Origin: Sanderia malayensis
Lineage: Eukaryota > Cnidaria > Scyphozoa > Semaeostomeae > Pelagiidae
DNA length: 64,000 bases
Assembly (NCBI GenBank): GCA_013076295.1
Contig: RQOL01000626.1
Location: forward strand, 118,037 to 182,036
Reading direction: 5' to 3'
Positions 40,701 to 53,400 of the stretch are shown piece after piece. A program made the position numbers and the translations under genes. The stretch's first letter is position 1. The number at the start of each line of letters is the position of its first letter. The notes beneath the pieces were generated by a model that had not been told where the DNA came from, ran no database searches, and saw nothing but the letters and a program-made list of their open reading frames with translations.

Positions 40701-43700
40701 GCGGTGATTTGGCATTGAGGATTGCAACAGGTGAAGTCATTGCGCTTATCTACGAGTTGGGACGTGATATCGATGAGAATTTTGATTTTTACGTCGATGG
40801 TCTGTACGATCTGCTGAAGGAACTAGCCACGGATAGCAGTAATACAGAGCGAAAAGAGAGAAAAAGCAACAGCGATCAATATTCAGAGATATTCTCAAAA
40901 GTCGAGGTTTGTATACACTTGGGTTTGCTTGCCTTTTTATTTCGGAAGTGTTTAGTTTAATGCAGGCATGGTCGTGGGGAAATCGGGGACACAAGATCAG
41001 ATGAACAGGGGAGTAGATCAATAAGAGACGGGAAACGATGGGGAGGAAGAGTAGAAGGGAATCAGAGAGAAACTGGCCGATGAACAAAAATAGCTTAAAA
41101 GTCAGTAGAAGAGAGTACTGTGGTGAGAGATGGAGGAACTAGGGGGGAGAGAAGGTATGACGGGGGAATTAATAGAAGAGAGTACAGGAATGAGAGACAT
41201 TAGTACAAGAGATTAGGTGGATTGCAGACAAAAAGGCATTAGTGAAGAGGTTGGAAATTGTCAAATGCATAGATAGATATTTATTTTGCCAATACCCCGA
41301 TGGTTTACATAACAGCTGACGTTAGTGTATTACGTGTTGTTTTTTCTTAATACCAGAGTGGGCATTGTACCGACCGAGATTATCAAGTTCGGGACGGAAC
41401 AAGTTGACCTGGGCAGCTGGACAAAGTGAGTGGCAGTTTTCTTTCTTTTTCCTGTTGTGTGACTCAATCTATTTTCTGATACGCCGTATATACCGTATAA
41501 ATCCTCGAATAAGCCCCACGGGTTTATTTGCAAAAACGAAATTTTAGTCTGATTATTGCTCAATATTAAGCAAAATAAAAGCTATACGATGCAGCCAATC
41601 AATGAAGTTATTGGTTTAAACTTGCTGTTATTTGCAATACATTCACTAAACAACTTCAATACCTCTATACTTGGGCTGAATATCCTTGCAAATGATTATC
41701 AGGATGGGGGCTTATTCGAAGGGAGGGCTTATTCGAAGGTGGGTGCTTATTTGAGGATTTACGGTATGTGAATTCAGCTGCGTTGCCAACTGACATTACT
41801 GTAGCGCTTTGCTGCGTCTCGTGTGCCTGTTTGTTGTTCGGTCTTGCTCTGTGGATTGGTTGGGATTAGATAGTACAATGCTTCACAATGCATGACATCA
41901 ACTAGAAATCATTTGATCTTTAAGGTTATTTTAGGTTAACCTGTGGCTGTGCTTTGTTGCGATTTTGAAGCTCTTATTTTGACGATTACATTTATTTCTC
42001 AATTTCTGGCTGTTGAATTATGCAAGTGCTTGTATTTCTGTTACATTGGTGCATTTTTAATTTCATCTTTATATCGAAAAAATTAAAAATGCATCATATT
42101 ATTTTTTGAAGTCTTTGTCTTTGAGACTTGCTTATTCTAATGGTGTCGTAGGATCTGTGTATATAGGGTGAAAATGCTTTTCAAAACCGAACCTGCCCTT
42201 TCCAAAACTGTCTTGTTAAAATGATGCAGGATTAGCATTTTACGCTTATGATCAGTTATTTTTGAATTGTGTTGCTATCGTCGTCGAACTAGGTTGCATG
42301 GTTGTAATCAATCACCGTAAGCTGATTTCACATCTCTTCCTCCCTATGCTATTGATGCACCTAAATCCAACGTGAACACATTTGCAAAAACGATCTAGTA
42401 ATCAAAATTAACAGGTTAGGTTTTGATTGTTTTAATTTCTTCGTAACTGAATTGTTTTTTATCTTAGGATTCGACAGTACAATGCACTGAAGGACTGCTT
42501 AGCATCTGGAACAACGGCACATTTACAGGTGAGACACTGCGTGGACATAGGGAGAGAAAACCTTTATTAGTTTATCATGGTTTTATTGTGCACCGCTTTG
42601 CAAGCTGATCTTAGTATGATGTATTGTACATCTCATGAATGTGAAACACCATTGCATTGCTGATTATTGTCAATGAAAGCTTTGCGCAAACCATTCCAAT
42701 CCTGTATAATTCCACGAGGGTCATTCCCTAAGATGTCCATATATAATTATATTGTCGTAGATTGTAGATATGTTGTTGGTGCTTGCACGTGTTCGAACCC
42801 GACGCGAAAGCTCTGAGGTTCGAGTATGGCATGCGTGTTGTATTGTTGTTTCGTGTCAAATATTGACAATACATTCTTTCAAGCATGTATCCATATATAG
42901 ATTATTGACCAATGTTGGAGATTATTTTTTGGCTTTATTCGGCATCTTTGACGGGCTGGGTGTACTGCATTATTGGGATAATGGATTTGTGTTTTGCGAA
43001 ATCTGGTTTAACACGAACCCACTGTGCGCCGAACACTTTCATTGGTTTTCAATCCTTACGGTTAATCGCCAGTATGAATCTCAGTTGCTTTGTGTGCGGT
43101 CCTTGCTCTACGGATTCGTTTTGAACTTTTGTTTATAAACTTCTATGCGAATGTGAGTAAACAGCTCAGACCTCGTAGCGGAGCTGTGACATTGGCATTA
43201 ATCGGAGCTTTCAGCGGACGTCGTTAAAATTAGGCGAATTTTTTAGTGCACGGACGTAATTGTGATTAAGATTGGTGAGTTTTACGAAGTAATGAGCTCG
43301 TATGGCAACGGGGTTTTGTGTCCTCAACCATGTGGTTTATACCACTGATTTTAATATGCAACCAATTGTGGTCTGACCGTGTGCAAGGACTTAGCTGAGA
43401 TTTTCAATTATCTACATACTCGAGGCTCTATACGCCATTATTATCAGGCAAGTTAGATAAGAAGTTATGTTTCGTGCGAGATGCGTTATGAACCTGTTTG
43501 TTATGAACAACATCTGAGCATGCGTGTTGTGTTCGCTCCCACATCCAGTGTCTTGAGGACAACATACCGTATTTCCTCTATTTAGCGCCCACCCTCTTTT
43601 AACCGCCCCCCTCCAATAAGCGCCCACCCTAAAATCAAAAACTGTAAAATAAGTGCCCCCTCTATTAACCGCCCAGGGTGGTTAATAGAATCCTTGCATT

Positions 43701-44828
43701 TTCACTGTTTGGCTCAAATAGTAACGTAGAAACTCTTTAAGGCTGCAAAAACACTTTCATCGGGTCGTGAGCGTTTGGAAAATGCAATGCAGTCAAGATC
43801 ACCAGTTGAATTTGATCTCGACTGCTTGATATTGAATAATATTCGGAACTATATAAGATTATTCTTTTGTTTTTGAGGTTGTTTGATTTTAAAATTTTAG
43901 GACTGTGAAATAAGCGCCCCCCTCTAATAAGCGCCCACCCAATTTTGCAAAATATTTAATAAGCGCCCGGGCGCTTAATAGAGGAAATACAGTACTCGTA
44001 TCAGAACTTTTTAATGCACTGCATTTTCTTCCCAGTGTTTATTGTTGTTGTTGTTGTTGTTGTTGTAATGGCTTTGTTGAGAAGAGTCGCAAGCAACATG
44101 AATAACCAACATATAGCTATTTTATGTTGACAGCTTTAATTGTGTGCTCATAAATTCTTTCCTGATTTTTCGCAGGAGAATCGATTGGTTCGGATATGTT
44201 TGAGCTTGGACCCGCTCTCATCAAAACAGAAATGAAGCCAGTAAAAGAAGGCCGCTGGGAAAAGGTCAGTTATTTTTTGTGAGATCCTTTCGTTAATTAC
44301 AATCAACTCTGTCTAATTGTAATACCCTGGGGAAGCGTGAAAATGTTCGAATTACAAAAAGTTCCAATTATAGAGGTTTGTTGTATAAGAATTCGTTCTT
44401 TAGTGATCCTTGAAGGGACAGAGAATTTCGTTCGAAATAGATAGAATTCGAATTACACGAGTTCGAACTATGCAGATTTGACTCTATTTGTTTCATTTTT
44501 CATTGTTAATTTTTCATCATCCCGTTGTACCACGACCGTAGTGGAGTATTTTGCAATTTTTGCATGAAGTAAACACCCGCATATAACAAGCAGTGAATTA
44601 AGAACCTTCCAGGCTGAAATCCTTACTCAAAACAATAGAAGAGACAATAGGCTATTATATTTAAACAATAGGCTGGATGCAGAATTCATAGGTTTTTATA
44701 CGCGAGTTTGTACTGTAGCATATTCTATCGTTGCATTTTAGTCATTGCAGAATGCTGCAGCCAACAAAGAAAGAACTCGTGTAAGAAGTAAGGGAAGAGA
44801 AAACAAAAGAGCCGCACATGGATTGTGA
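34714..44828 (+). CDS. IFRD1: Interferon-related developmental regulator (IFRD1/2-like)
   Basis: Thirteen exons: 34714-34771, 35326-35433, 35591-35660, 35804-35884, 36741-36784, 37230-37384, 37736-37786, 39915-40068, 40669-40910, 41359-41425, 42468-42528, 44176-44264, 44751-44828. About 419 residues, against 451 for human IFRD1 and 442 for IFRD2. Landmarks are a basic start (SKKLRSSRKQEKRK), an acidic serine segment, SLLCIQLGP, CASALGMVCFIG, ALIYELGRDI, LKELATDSSN, TEIIKFG, FELGPALIK, and a basic tail KERTRVRSKGR. The family is a HEAT/armadillo-type helical repeat protein acting as a transcriptional co-regulator, with IFRD2 known as a translation-inactivating ribosome binder. Two frame problems occur: exon 8 needs one added base near 40011-40013, and exon 12 needs one near 44193, or an alternative acceptor before 44200. 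The exon 9 donor is also uncertain (40906 or 40910); the latter keeps phase. Confidence 0.85.
36397..36612. repeat. CTTTG pentanucleotide microsatellite
   Basis: About 215 bp of CTTTG units, with a longer-period repeat that includes GCCTTGATTTGATTTG and CTTTACTTTA variants. It lies in IFRD intron 4, before exon 5. Confidence 0.9.
37429..37670. mobile_element. hAT-type MITE, IFRD intron 6
   Basis: Inverted ends CAGTGGCGTA and TACGCCATTG, flanked by the exact octamer CTCAGACT on both sides (37421-37428 and 37671-37678). The interior has C-rich and G-rich runs. It starts 44 bases downstream of the exon 6 donor. Confidence 0.88.
38025..38640. mobile_element. Possible repeat with GGCCGTATTA motifs, IFRD intron 7
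   Basis: AATACGGCCACC near the left is mirrored by GGTGGCCGTATTAG about 60 bases later, and GTGGTCTTATTAACAAGGTG occurs near the right end. These look like the ends and inner copies of a non-autonomous transposon, but I cannot fix its borders. Confidence 0.35.
39415..39510 (+). mobile_element. Retroelement scrap with a 2A-like motif, IFRD intron 7
   Basis: An open stretch between stops reads CILLLFLAGDIENNPGPE. GDIENNPGP fits the D-(V/I)-E-x-N-P-G-P consensus of 2A-like ribosome-skipping sequences, preceded by the usual leucine-rich run. Such motifs occur at the N-terminus of some invertebrate non-LTR retrotransposons. The frame stops 14 codons after the motif and no reverse transcriptase follows, so it is a truncated copy. 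The upstream 39000-39400 region may be its 5' part. Confidence 0.5.
41491..41766. mobile_element. MITE family D copy 1, IFRD intron 10
   Basis: The ends TACCGTATAAATCCTCGAAT and TTATTTGAGGATTTACGGTA are inverted repeats, with AAGCCCC next to the left end and GGGGGCTTATTCGAAGG-type repeats next to the right. A related copy is at 53831-54136. Confidence 0.75.
43565..43994. mobile_element. MITE family C copy 1, IFRD intron 11
   Basis: The ends TACCGTATTTCCTCTATTTA and TAATAGAGGAAATACAGTA are inverted repeats, with GCGCCCACCCT-type repeats inside each arm. The TA ends suggest a TA target site. A partial second copy lies at 51104-51253. Confidence 0.75.
44301..44485 (+). mobile_element. MITE family B copy 2, IFRD intron 12
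   Basis: Starts CAACTCTGTCTAATTGTAAT and ends AGTTCGAACTATGCAGATTT; the arms are partial inverted repeats. It starts 36 bases after exon 12. Confidence 0.7.
44565..44717. mobile_element. MITE family A copy 4, IFRD intron 12
   Basis: Close match to the copy at 13705-13857, with AGACAATAGGCTATTATATT inside and TACTGTA at the end. It ends 33 bases before the last IFRD exon, so it lies in or near the branch-point zone of that intron. Confidence 0.7.
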
Positions 44829-47413
44829 TACTAAAACGCTTTATTTAATTATATTAGTAAGAATTATTTTACAATTTTACCAGTCATCTTTGCTTTTTAG
44901 TGTTTTGCTTTCCTTTTCTTACCTTTTTCATTCAATCTCTTTTTTTTCGATGCTTTCCTCTCGATCTTTCTATCATCCCTGAAGAAGTGGAAATATTTCT
45001 CACCTGATCAGCTACAGTTGAATCTTCGATGTTTTGAAAATTTCTCTGTTTGCCATAATCTTGAATAACGTAGCGCGTGTTTCATATTTGTCCTTCGTCA
45101 TATTAATTTGAAACCTATTTAACTATGACATATTTTTATTTTCCCTGGCTGCTCGAACCATAGATGCCCATTCATGCACCCGTTTCCTTTATTATATATA
45201 CTGTTCCTCGTAGCATTTCCAAAATTTACCAATATTAGTCATATTCATTTCTACGAATTTATCCTTTTCCATAAATGCAACTTAATCCCAAATTTATCAA
45301 GCCTGGTTATTAATGCAGCCTACTCTCGATAATTGGAACCTGTACGAGACCGAAAAAATGGTCCCACTTATCGAATGTTCCACTATCAAACACAAACAAA
45401 CCAGTTGAGTCTGTACACAGGCTAATCGAGAGTAGACTTTAACTCGAAATTTTCTACTTCTTGAGTTTTTTTTGTCACATTTTCCAAGATTGGGACTGCC
45501 CTTCTCTCCCCCATACATATCAAGGTAAAGTAATAGAACCTGTTATAATTATGTTATAAAGATCTATTATCATAATAGTTTTATAATAGTTATTAATAGA
45601 ACCTATTATTTTATCTTGCATACATATACTATTATCAATACAATCTAATATTTCGGTAGTAATTATTTTATTATGGTACTAGAACAGTTCAAAGACATAG
45701 TTAGGTAGAGAAGCTATACTTTCTTAGGATTCTACTTTGATAGTATGAATCAAACGAACAATTTAAATTGCTTAATATAATTCATACTTTTGCATTCACC
45801 AATACGAAATTTTAAACGCTTGCTCGTTAAAAAGAAGTGCTTGTTGTTTGTTGTTTTTGCTCGTTAAAAAGAAGTGCTTTGCTAAATTTGTAATCCCCTT
45901 ATCACTACACTGACCGCTTTCAAGTCAGAAGAACTTCGGGAATTGGATACTAAGGGACCGTGATAGACAATGCTCACTTGCACTGAATGGTGACAATGCA
46001 TAACAACTGACTACCCTGTCTTGCTACTGCCAGTTGCTTATTAGTTACGCTATTGTAGCTAGTATAACGCTGTACAGGCTCAGTATAATGGCCCGTTGGA
46101 ACCGGGGGGCTGGGGCGTGGGGGTCATCAGCTCCCAATAATTGGGGGTCATCAAACATTGTTTCTTTTAAGCTCAATTTATAGTTTTTTTTAACACGGAC
46201 ATCAAAATATCATCATTTGTTCTTCAATTCAACAGTGTAAATTTTACAGCTGGGGCGTTTTCCAGCAATAAAAGGGAGTGATTTCAAAAATTTCCCCTGG
46301 GGTTCCGCCCCCAGACCCAGATATTCGCTCACACCCCCCCCTTATATATCAAAATCATTCAGACGGTCTAAGCTATTTCACTGATGGCTGTTGTTAGCAG
46401 AGTAACACTCGTGGTCTACACCTTGCTGTTTTAGTTTCAAATGCAAACACTTGAATGAGAGTTCACGCAGAATCGTAGACTGTGGTTTAATTGTTGCGAT
46501 GGCAAATGCGTATGATAATCTTTTTGCTTTCAAAGGTTAAGAACTGAATTTCCGAAAAAACAGAGAACCACGAGTTTTGCTTTGTTCCTATTTATATTTT
46601 TACATGAAGATTTGCTTGAGGGATTTCATAATGGTTAATATTGCAATCGCATCATCGGTAAAACATTGACCACAAAATCACACTGTCAGTTAGCTCTGAC
46701 ATCATTCCACATTTCTTCTCTTATCGGTTGGATCTCTATTCCAAGATTCTCTGATCTTGGTTTCACAGCTAGCTCTTTTGATATTTACAACAAAACGAAT
46801 TAAAGAATGCTATTTATTGTTTCGAAGGTTAAATAGGTCATCTGTACCTTTCCTGTCTTATTGTGGGTCAAGAAACCAGGTCATTGTGTGGCTTCTGTTG
46901 TCTGCACGAGATCTTTGATCCCTCGTGGTTTCAAAGTTGGAACTGACTCATGGCAAATTTTGAAACTACCTTAACGCAAATAACAAAACATCTACATGGC
47001 TAGAAATATACGCCAGGAGCGTATTTTAATACTTCAGTGGAAGATTGTTTCACAACTTCTTGTAATTTCAGATAACACAACTTTTTCAATAGATGCAATT
47101 TGAAAACTATTTTTCTTTGTCTGTGTCGATCAGGCTTAATAATTCTACTTCTGCTTAATCCATAACTATGTATCTTAAATCCTTTGAACAATTTTTAATT
47201 CATAAATATGCATTTGAAGCTTGAAATTCAATTCTTTGAAGTAAGACCACGATTGACCTTACTTGGCTAGAGGTCGAGCACAACAAAATGTCCTTTCAAG
47301 ATGAGGGCACCAGGGTCACCTGCAAGCAGGTCACGTGACCTTTTAGACCAAAGAAGAAGCAAGGAAGCGTTCGTCCTTCAACATTTCTCTTCATTTGTGT
47401 TTTGCTGTGTTCT
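44829..47413. other. IFRD-OBI1 intergenic region
   Basis: No gene is supported. It contains a 22-bp direct duplication GCTCGTTAAAAAGAAGTGCT (about 45822-45882), an AT-rich patch with repeated TTATAATAG (45540-45620), and a G-rich then C-rich segment (46090-46340) that may be an unassigned mobile element. The OBI1 promoter should lie near the right end. Confidence 0.4.
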
Positions 47414-50400
47414 ATGGCGAACTCCAGCTTGCCGTCTACCACCAAGGCACCGACGGTATCATCCGTGTATCTGACACTGCCTCTAGCCTGCCAAGTCTGC
47501 CTTGGAAAGGTAACCCAATGCTTTATTTACTACAAGTAGTCGTGTATAGTACGAAGTGTTTATGTCTGCCTTGCCCACGGGCCTAGTCCAGTAGAGTAAA
47601 TCTATTGTCACTCGCTCTTTTGCCCAACGAAACAGCCACCAAGCTCGATATGTTACGGACCGGCGACTATCCACTTATTACTTGAGATAAAGAGAAGTTT
47701 ATATTTTTAAAATTTTATGTTTGTTATAAATAATTCCCCCTCAACCGCACTCTTATATTCTTTGATAAAGCACAATGAAATGAGGGATTGTCGATAAACG
47801 TGCTTTCTTGTTTATTATGTGCATGTGCTTCTAAGGTTCAACCAACGCTGTTGTAGCTTCCTTGACGATTGTTCCCATTCATCGGCCTGTTTATAAGCTA
47901 GTAAACCAAACGTAAAATCGGATTTCGTCTTAAAGACAAACTTCAAATTGCAATTCATCTTTTGATACGTGTTTTCTCAATGGAAAGTCGGAAAGCTTAT
48001 CAACAATTTACTTACCCCCTTTTATCCTGCGTATGTCGCGGTCATATTTCTGCGATAGAACTTGGGGCTCAGGGGGGAACTCACTGACTTTATTAAGTGG
48101 TTTATCGTTCACATATTTGGGGTCTAAAATTTAAAACAAGTCAACATATATCAGGTCTTTGAAAATTTGGTCAACATTTTTTGGACATGGGGCCCGAAAA
48201 CATCACAATCGCCCCAGTTATTGAAGTCAACGAGTTTCCTCTTGGGATTCAAGGGTCCCTAAATAGGAATGATAACCCCTTGTGTGGGGTCTTTGATTAA
48301 TGAGCTAAAACTTCAAAATATTAATATAAATCCAACTTCATTCACAAAAATATCTACAAGGCCAAATGTGAATAAAAATTTAATGTGGGGCGAATTGACT
48401 TTCATAGGGTGGGCAGGTTAACTTGATATGGTGGGGTGGATTGGGCAGTGGGGCAGAACGACCTGATACCGATTGATGTAATGGAGAATGTTGGGGACTT
48501 TTGAACTCTTGGGATCCAAATCTCAAACTCTGAAAGGACCAAGGAATTTGTTTAGGAGGTTGAGACAGATTTCAAAATAGAAAGAAAGAATTGTCATATT
48601 GTGATATAACATCCAAGCGATCAAAGAATTGGTTTGAGTCTAGTTTACTGTGACAAGAAGTGGGTTTCATAAACAAATGAAAGTTTAGCACTTTGTTTTG
48701 CTTTGATAGCATGGCATTTGCACTTCTGAGAAAACCAATAGAATTATATGATAGAACAATAATGATAACGTATGCAAAGTGTCTTATTTTCCAATGGGGA
48801 CTGCTACATAATACCATTAGTGATCAGCAGGCGTAAACTTTGGAGCTTGTTGATATTTATGTCTGCAACATCACTGTCCCTTTATTTGCAGTTGAAGTAA
48901 GCAAAACTACTATTGTAAGAGTTTATAAGTCCCAATAAATTTCAAGAGATTTTATTGATTATTATTAAACATATTTTTTTAGGTCAAAGACCCAGTTGTG
49001 TGTCAAAATCACCATGTGTTCTGCTCTGCTTGTATGACACAATGGCTCAAATCCAGTCAATCTAATATGTGCCCAACATGCAGGGTGCCTATCACTGATA
49101 AACAACCATGTAAACGAATAATTGGTGGTATAAAGTTATTTTTATTCTTTATATAATACTAATCAGCAAAGGTGACATTTGTCTCACTCAGCTATTTAAT
49201 GTAATCTACTGCAACAAACGTTTTTATGGGACAAGTAGAAGTGATTCAAATATTTTTACATGTATCTTGAGCAACTATTATTTGGCAAGTTATGATTTTA
49301 GGTAGCATGGATTGCTCTCCTACTGTTCAGGATAAAAGCATCAAAGAACACATGAGGAAAGCAAGATTTGAAATACTTTATCAAGAATATGAGGTAATGT
49401 ATAAAACGTGAAAGATGTTTTGAAGATGCTTTGTTTATGAAGTGAAGTCTGCACTCTACATTTCTTGGTTAATTATTGTAAAAAGCAATTTGTCCAAACT
49501 TTGTTGCAGATGATAAACACTCATTGAATCATGTAATTTGCAACCAAGCTAGAACTAAATTAGAGTATGTGGTGATTTTTTTTATTTGCAGAGTGAAATT
49601 AAGGGTTTAGAGCAGAGAATGGAAGAAATTCAAGCAGAAAATCTTCAGATAAAAGAGATTAACAATGACTTGAAAACAAGACTGGATTCTGCTGAGCAAC
49701 GATTGTCAACTGCTTTGAAATCTGGTGGTGTTGAAACACAAGATATAAACACCATTCTAAAGCTATCTTCAAGACTGCAAGATATGATCAACTACAATAA
49801 ATCCTTAAAAGAAGAAAATGAAAATTACAAATCAGTAAGTGTTCTTTTTCACATATGTATTCAGACGATGAACAGCATCACAAGTATATGTACTCTTGTT
49901 TCTAACAACATGTAGGTTGAACATTGCTCAGGGCTGCAAGTCTAAATGACAGGCTTCAGGGAAACTAGTAGAAAAAGCACATGATTAGGACCATTTTGGA
50001 AAAACATTGTTCAGGTCTTCTTGAACCTCCCTCTAAACTCAGGTATTGGCATACATGAGATTGTGTTAGTGAAAAATTAAACTGCTATTGTTTTAGCCAA
50101 TGTTTTTTATTAATTGACAAGTAACAAAGAGATTGCAGCTTACAGTATTGCAATAACAGTCTCTCTGTCATTGATATGACATTATTGGGGCACAAAATCT
50201 TTGTGGCTAGCCTTTGTCAAGAAAACCTAAGCAGCCTTGTTGCACATTCAATATATGAAGTTTAATTACTTGGAATTAAACTATCAGCAGGAAGCTTGAT
50301 TTTTAGGAATGTTTGTGCAGTTATTGACAGATCAACTTGTTTGCAGGAATTACAAAATTCAAAACACAAGAATGGAGCTTTGAAAGAAGAACTAGAGAAA

Positions 50401-53400
50401 CATGTACAAAGCAACAGTTATACCAAATCACCTCAAAGGTAATACCTACATATACATATTGATATAGTGCTAATGTATATTGTCTTTCTATTATATTCTC
50501 ATGCTATGAGCAACATATCTAAAGTTGCAGAGGAATCTTTGAAATTCAATGAAGTAAAATGCTTCCCTTTGATGGCCCCAAAAACGAACATATTTCTTTG
50601 TTTAAAAGGTTCTTAAAATGAAAACAATTTCCTACTGTTTCTTAATCAAAGAATGAAATTTACAATTCTTTTCATGATCAAGATGTATTAGATAATATCA
50701 AAGCCTCTTCGCTGCGTTATGATTTTTAAATACGGTGTCTTTTGCAGAAAGATAAAATGCGATTTGTATAGAAATTACTAATTTGATTTCGTAATTCTGT
50801 AACATGCAAATTGGTCTAATCTGTATTGATATTATCCCGTGTCTGTTATCTGTTGGCGAAGTCGCTATAATTAGGTTTAATCGGTTTTACAAAGAGAATT
50901 TCCAAACAGCTACACCTCACATAAAATAGCGGTAACATTTACTGAAAGGATTTTATTGTATCATTAAACCAGTTAGTTCACACTGGTGACAGATTACTCT
51001 ACAAATTGTTATCTTTGATTCTATTTATGCAAACATTATTTGAAAGTTCTAAAGCGTAAACGAAATGTCAGCATGTGCAAAATCTAGCGACAACAAAATT
51101 TGATACCATATTTCCTCTAATTACCGCCCACCCTCTTTTAACCTTCCCCCTCCAATAAGCGCCCACCCTAAAATCAAAAAGTATGAAATAAGCGCCCTCC
51201 TCTATTAAACGCCCAGGGCAGTTGATAGAAGGCTTACATTTTCCCTGTTTGGTATGTACAGTATATATGAGCTGGTCACTCTGGTCGTTCCTTGCCATCG
51301 GGGATCCGCCCACTCTTTTTTCCGCCCCACCCTACCAAGTCGATCTTTCCGAATAGACTTAAGTGGAATTACTTGTGAACGTCTTGGTTTTGTGCTGCAT
51401 GTGCTTGAAAATCTCGGCAATTTTCAAGCAATTTAAACTGTGTGCGGCTGGTATTTTTAAAGTCATTTGTGAACGTATTATTCCTTAGTGTTCTGCCGAG
51501 GGTTCTGGACAGGTGCTCACGTTGAAAGTCTTGAAACTTAAACCTTTCAACTTTCAACGATTTATGAATAATATCTAAAATTGCATTTAAAATATTAGAT
51601 ATAACTTGAACACTTGAAATTTAGAGCGATCAATTCAAAGTTGACAGCCAATTTCATGGCGAAGGAAGCTTTTGTATATCTAATTAAGAAGCAAATTTTT
51701 GGCAGAAAACATGTTTTTAATATTCAAACGGCTGGATCACCTCACAAAAGTTATGATATTTTATTCTTTCTTTTAATTAAAAGAATGTTTTCTTTCAACT
51801 AGTTGGTTCTCAAGAGACCCACCAATGAAATATTGGCATTTAATCTTGCAGTCGACTCATTTTTAGCTGAGAGCAACTTGGTCCAGCAGTGCTTGAATTT
51901 TTCAAAATTTGTTGTACCAATTAGAGGGACTAGTGGGCCAATTGATCCATCAGTACATATGTAAAACAAGGCCTGAAATCTCGTAGTTTATTATGTTACC
52001 GCCGCTTTATTGAACATGGAGAAGCAATAAAAAGAAATATCTTTGTTATTTATTTCTTTCCCTACGTTTTCAATTGATTATGGGGCTTTTTGGTGTGTTT
52101 CTTGGTGTGTGTTTTGTGGCATGAAGAATACCGACTGTCGACAACTGAGTCTACATATTCACCTCAATTCAACAGTATTGATATAAGTTGAATTTTATTC
52201 CCATAATTCTTATCCGGTTTGTATATTTTTGCACAGATATTCACGTTACGTTATGGCGGCCTTGCAGACGAAAGTTGACGACTACGAAAGAGAGGTTGCA
52301 CGCTTGCGAAAGGCCCTGCAACGAAGCGATGAACATATAGATGAACTGAAGCGTAAAGTTGATGCTACACCGCAGTCACCACACACGATGCGGCCACGCA
52401 GCTACTACCTCGTGAGGCGAGCACTAGCGAATCAGCGGTAAGAAATTATGCTAGTTTTTCCAGTGAACTTGGCGTTGTTGCTAGCTCTAGTTGCGGCGAA
52501 AGGGCTGCTTCGTCGCGCAATCTGGTTGATGCGCAGGGCATTGCGAACACGGCACTGCAAGTGTCGAGAATCGATGAGCTGGCTAACATTGCTCTTGCTG
52601 CTGGTGATGATCTTCCTCCCACCATAATGCAATTGCAACATTTACAGCAACAACAAACTCCACCGCGACTAAGAGTATCAACGCCATTTGACCAACAACA
52701 ACCCGCTATGCATTCTGGTCTTTTGAGTGGCGACACCGTTGTCAGTTGTGACGTAAGCGGTAGTCAAGTATCCGATATCAATGAGAGGTCGATTTTTGAA
52801 GACTCGTCAAAGTTTCCCGCCTGTGCGAAACTGATCGAATTGACGAAGGTTCGGCGCACTGATGCCGCTGACCAGGTGCCCGACTCTCCGCAAAACGCGG
52901 TCACACCGTCGCCAAGTAGCGTGGAACAGCGAGAAACGACGTCATATCAGCAAGCACCGAATGAGCGAAGCAATCTAATGTCTCTTTTCATGCAGCAAGC
53001 AGCGCATAACAGTAGTAGTAATAGTAACAGCCCGATATCAGGAGCAACAATGATCGGTGGAGAAGGCTCGGCATTTTCTGTCGTCAACAGTCAAATCATA
53101 TCGAGTCGTCTGCCAGTTGTCGCTCGCCAATCTTCAATCCCAACAACAACAACAACAACAACAATTGGTTAATTGCAACATGGGCTCACCGCAGTCCGAA
53201 GTATCGTCTGACGATGGTCCACCGTCGATGCTAAAAGAGATGGCGACTGATTCGTCGTCATCCACGACTCGGCTTCGTAGCCCGACTGCAACAGGTAGTC
53301 GGCGTTGCATGGAAGGCGAAAGCCGACTCTCTCAATCGTATCCGAGCTCCATTGTCTTTGAAAACTCGCGACCAAGCTTTCTGTCCGATAATGACGAGGC

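Noticed and set aside
46090..46340. G-rich and C-rich segments considered as a transposon
   Set aside because: I could not find inverted ends or a target duplication.
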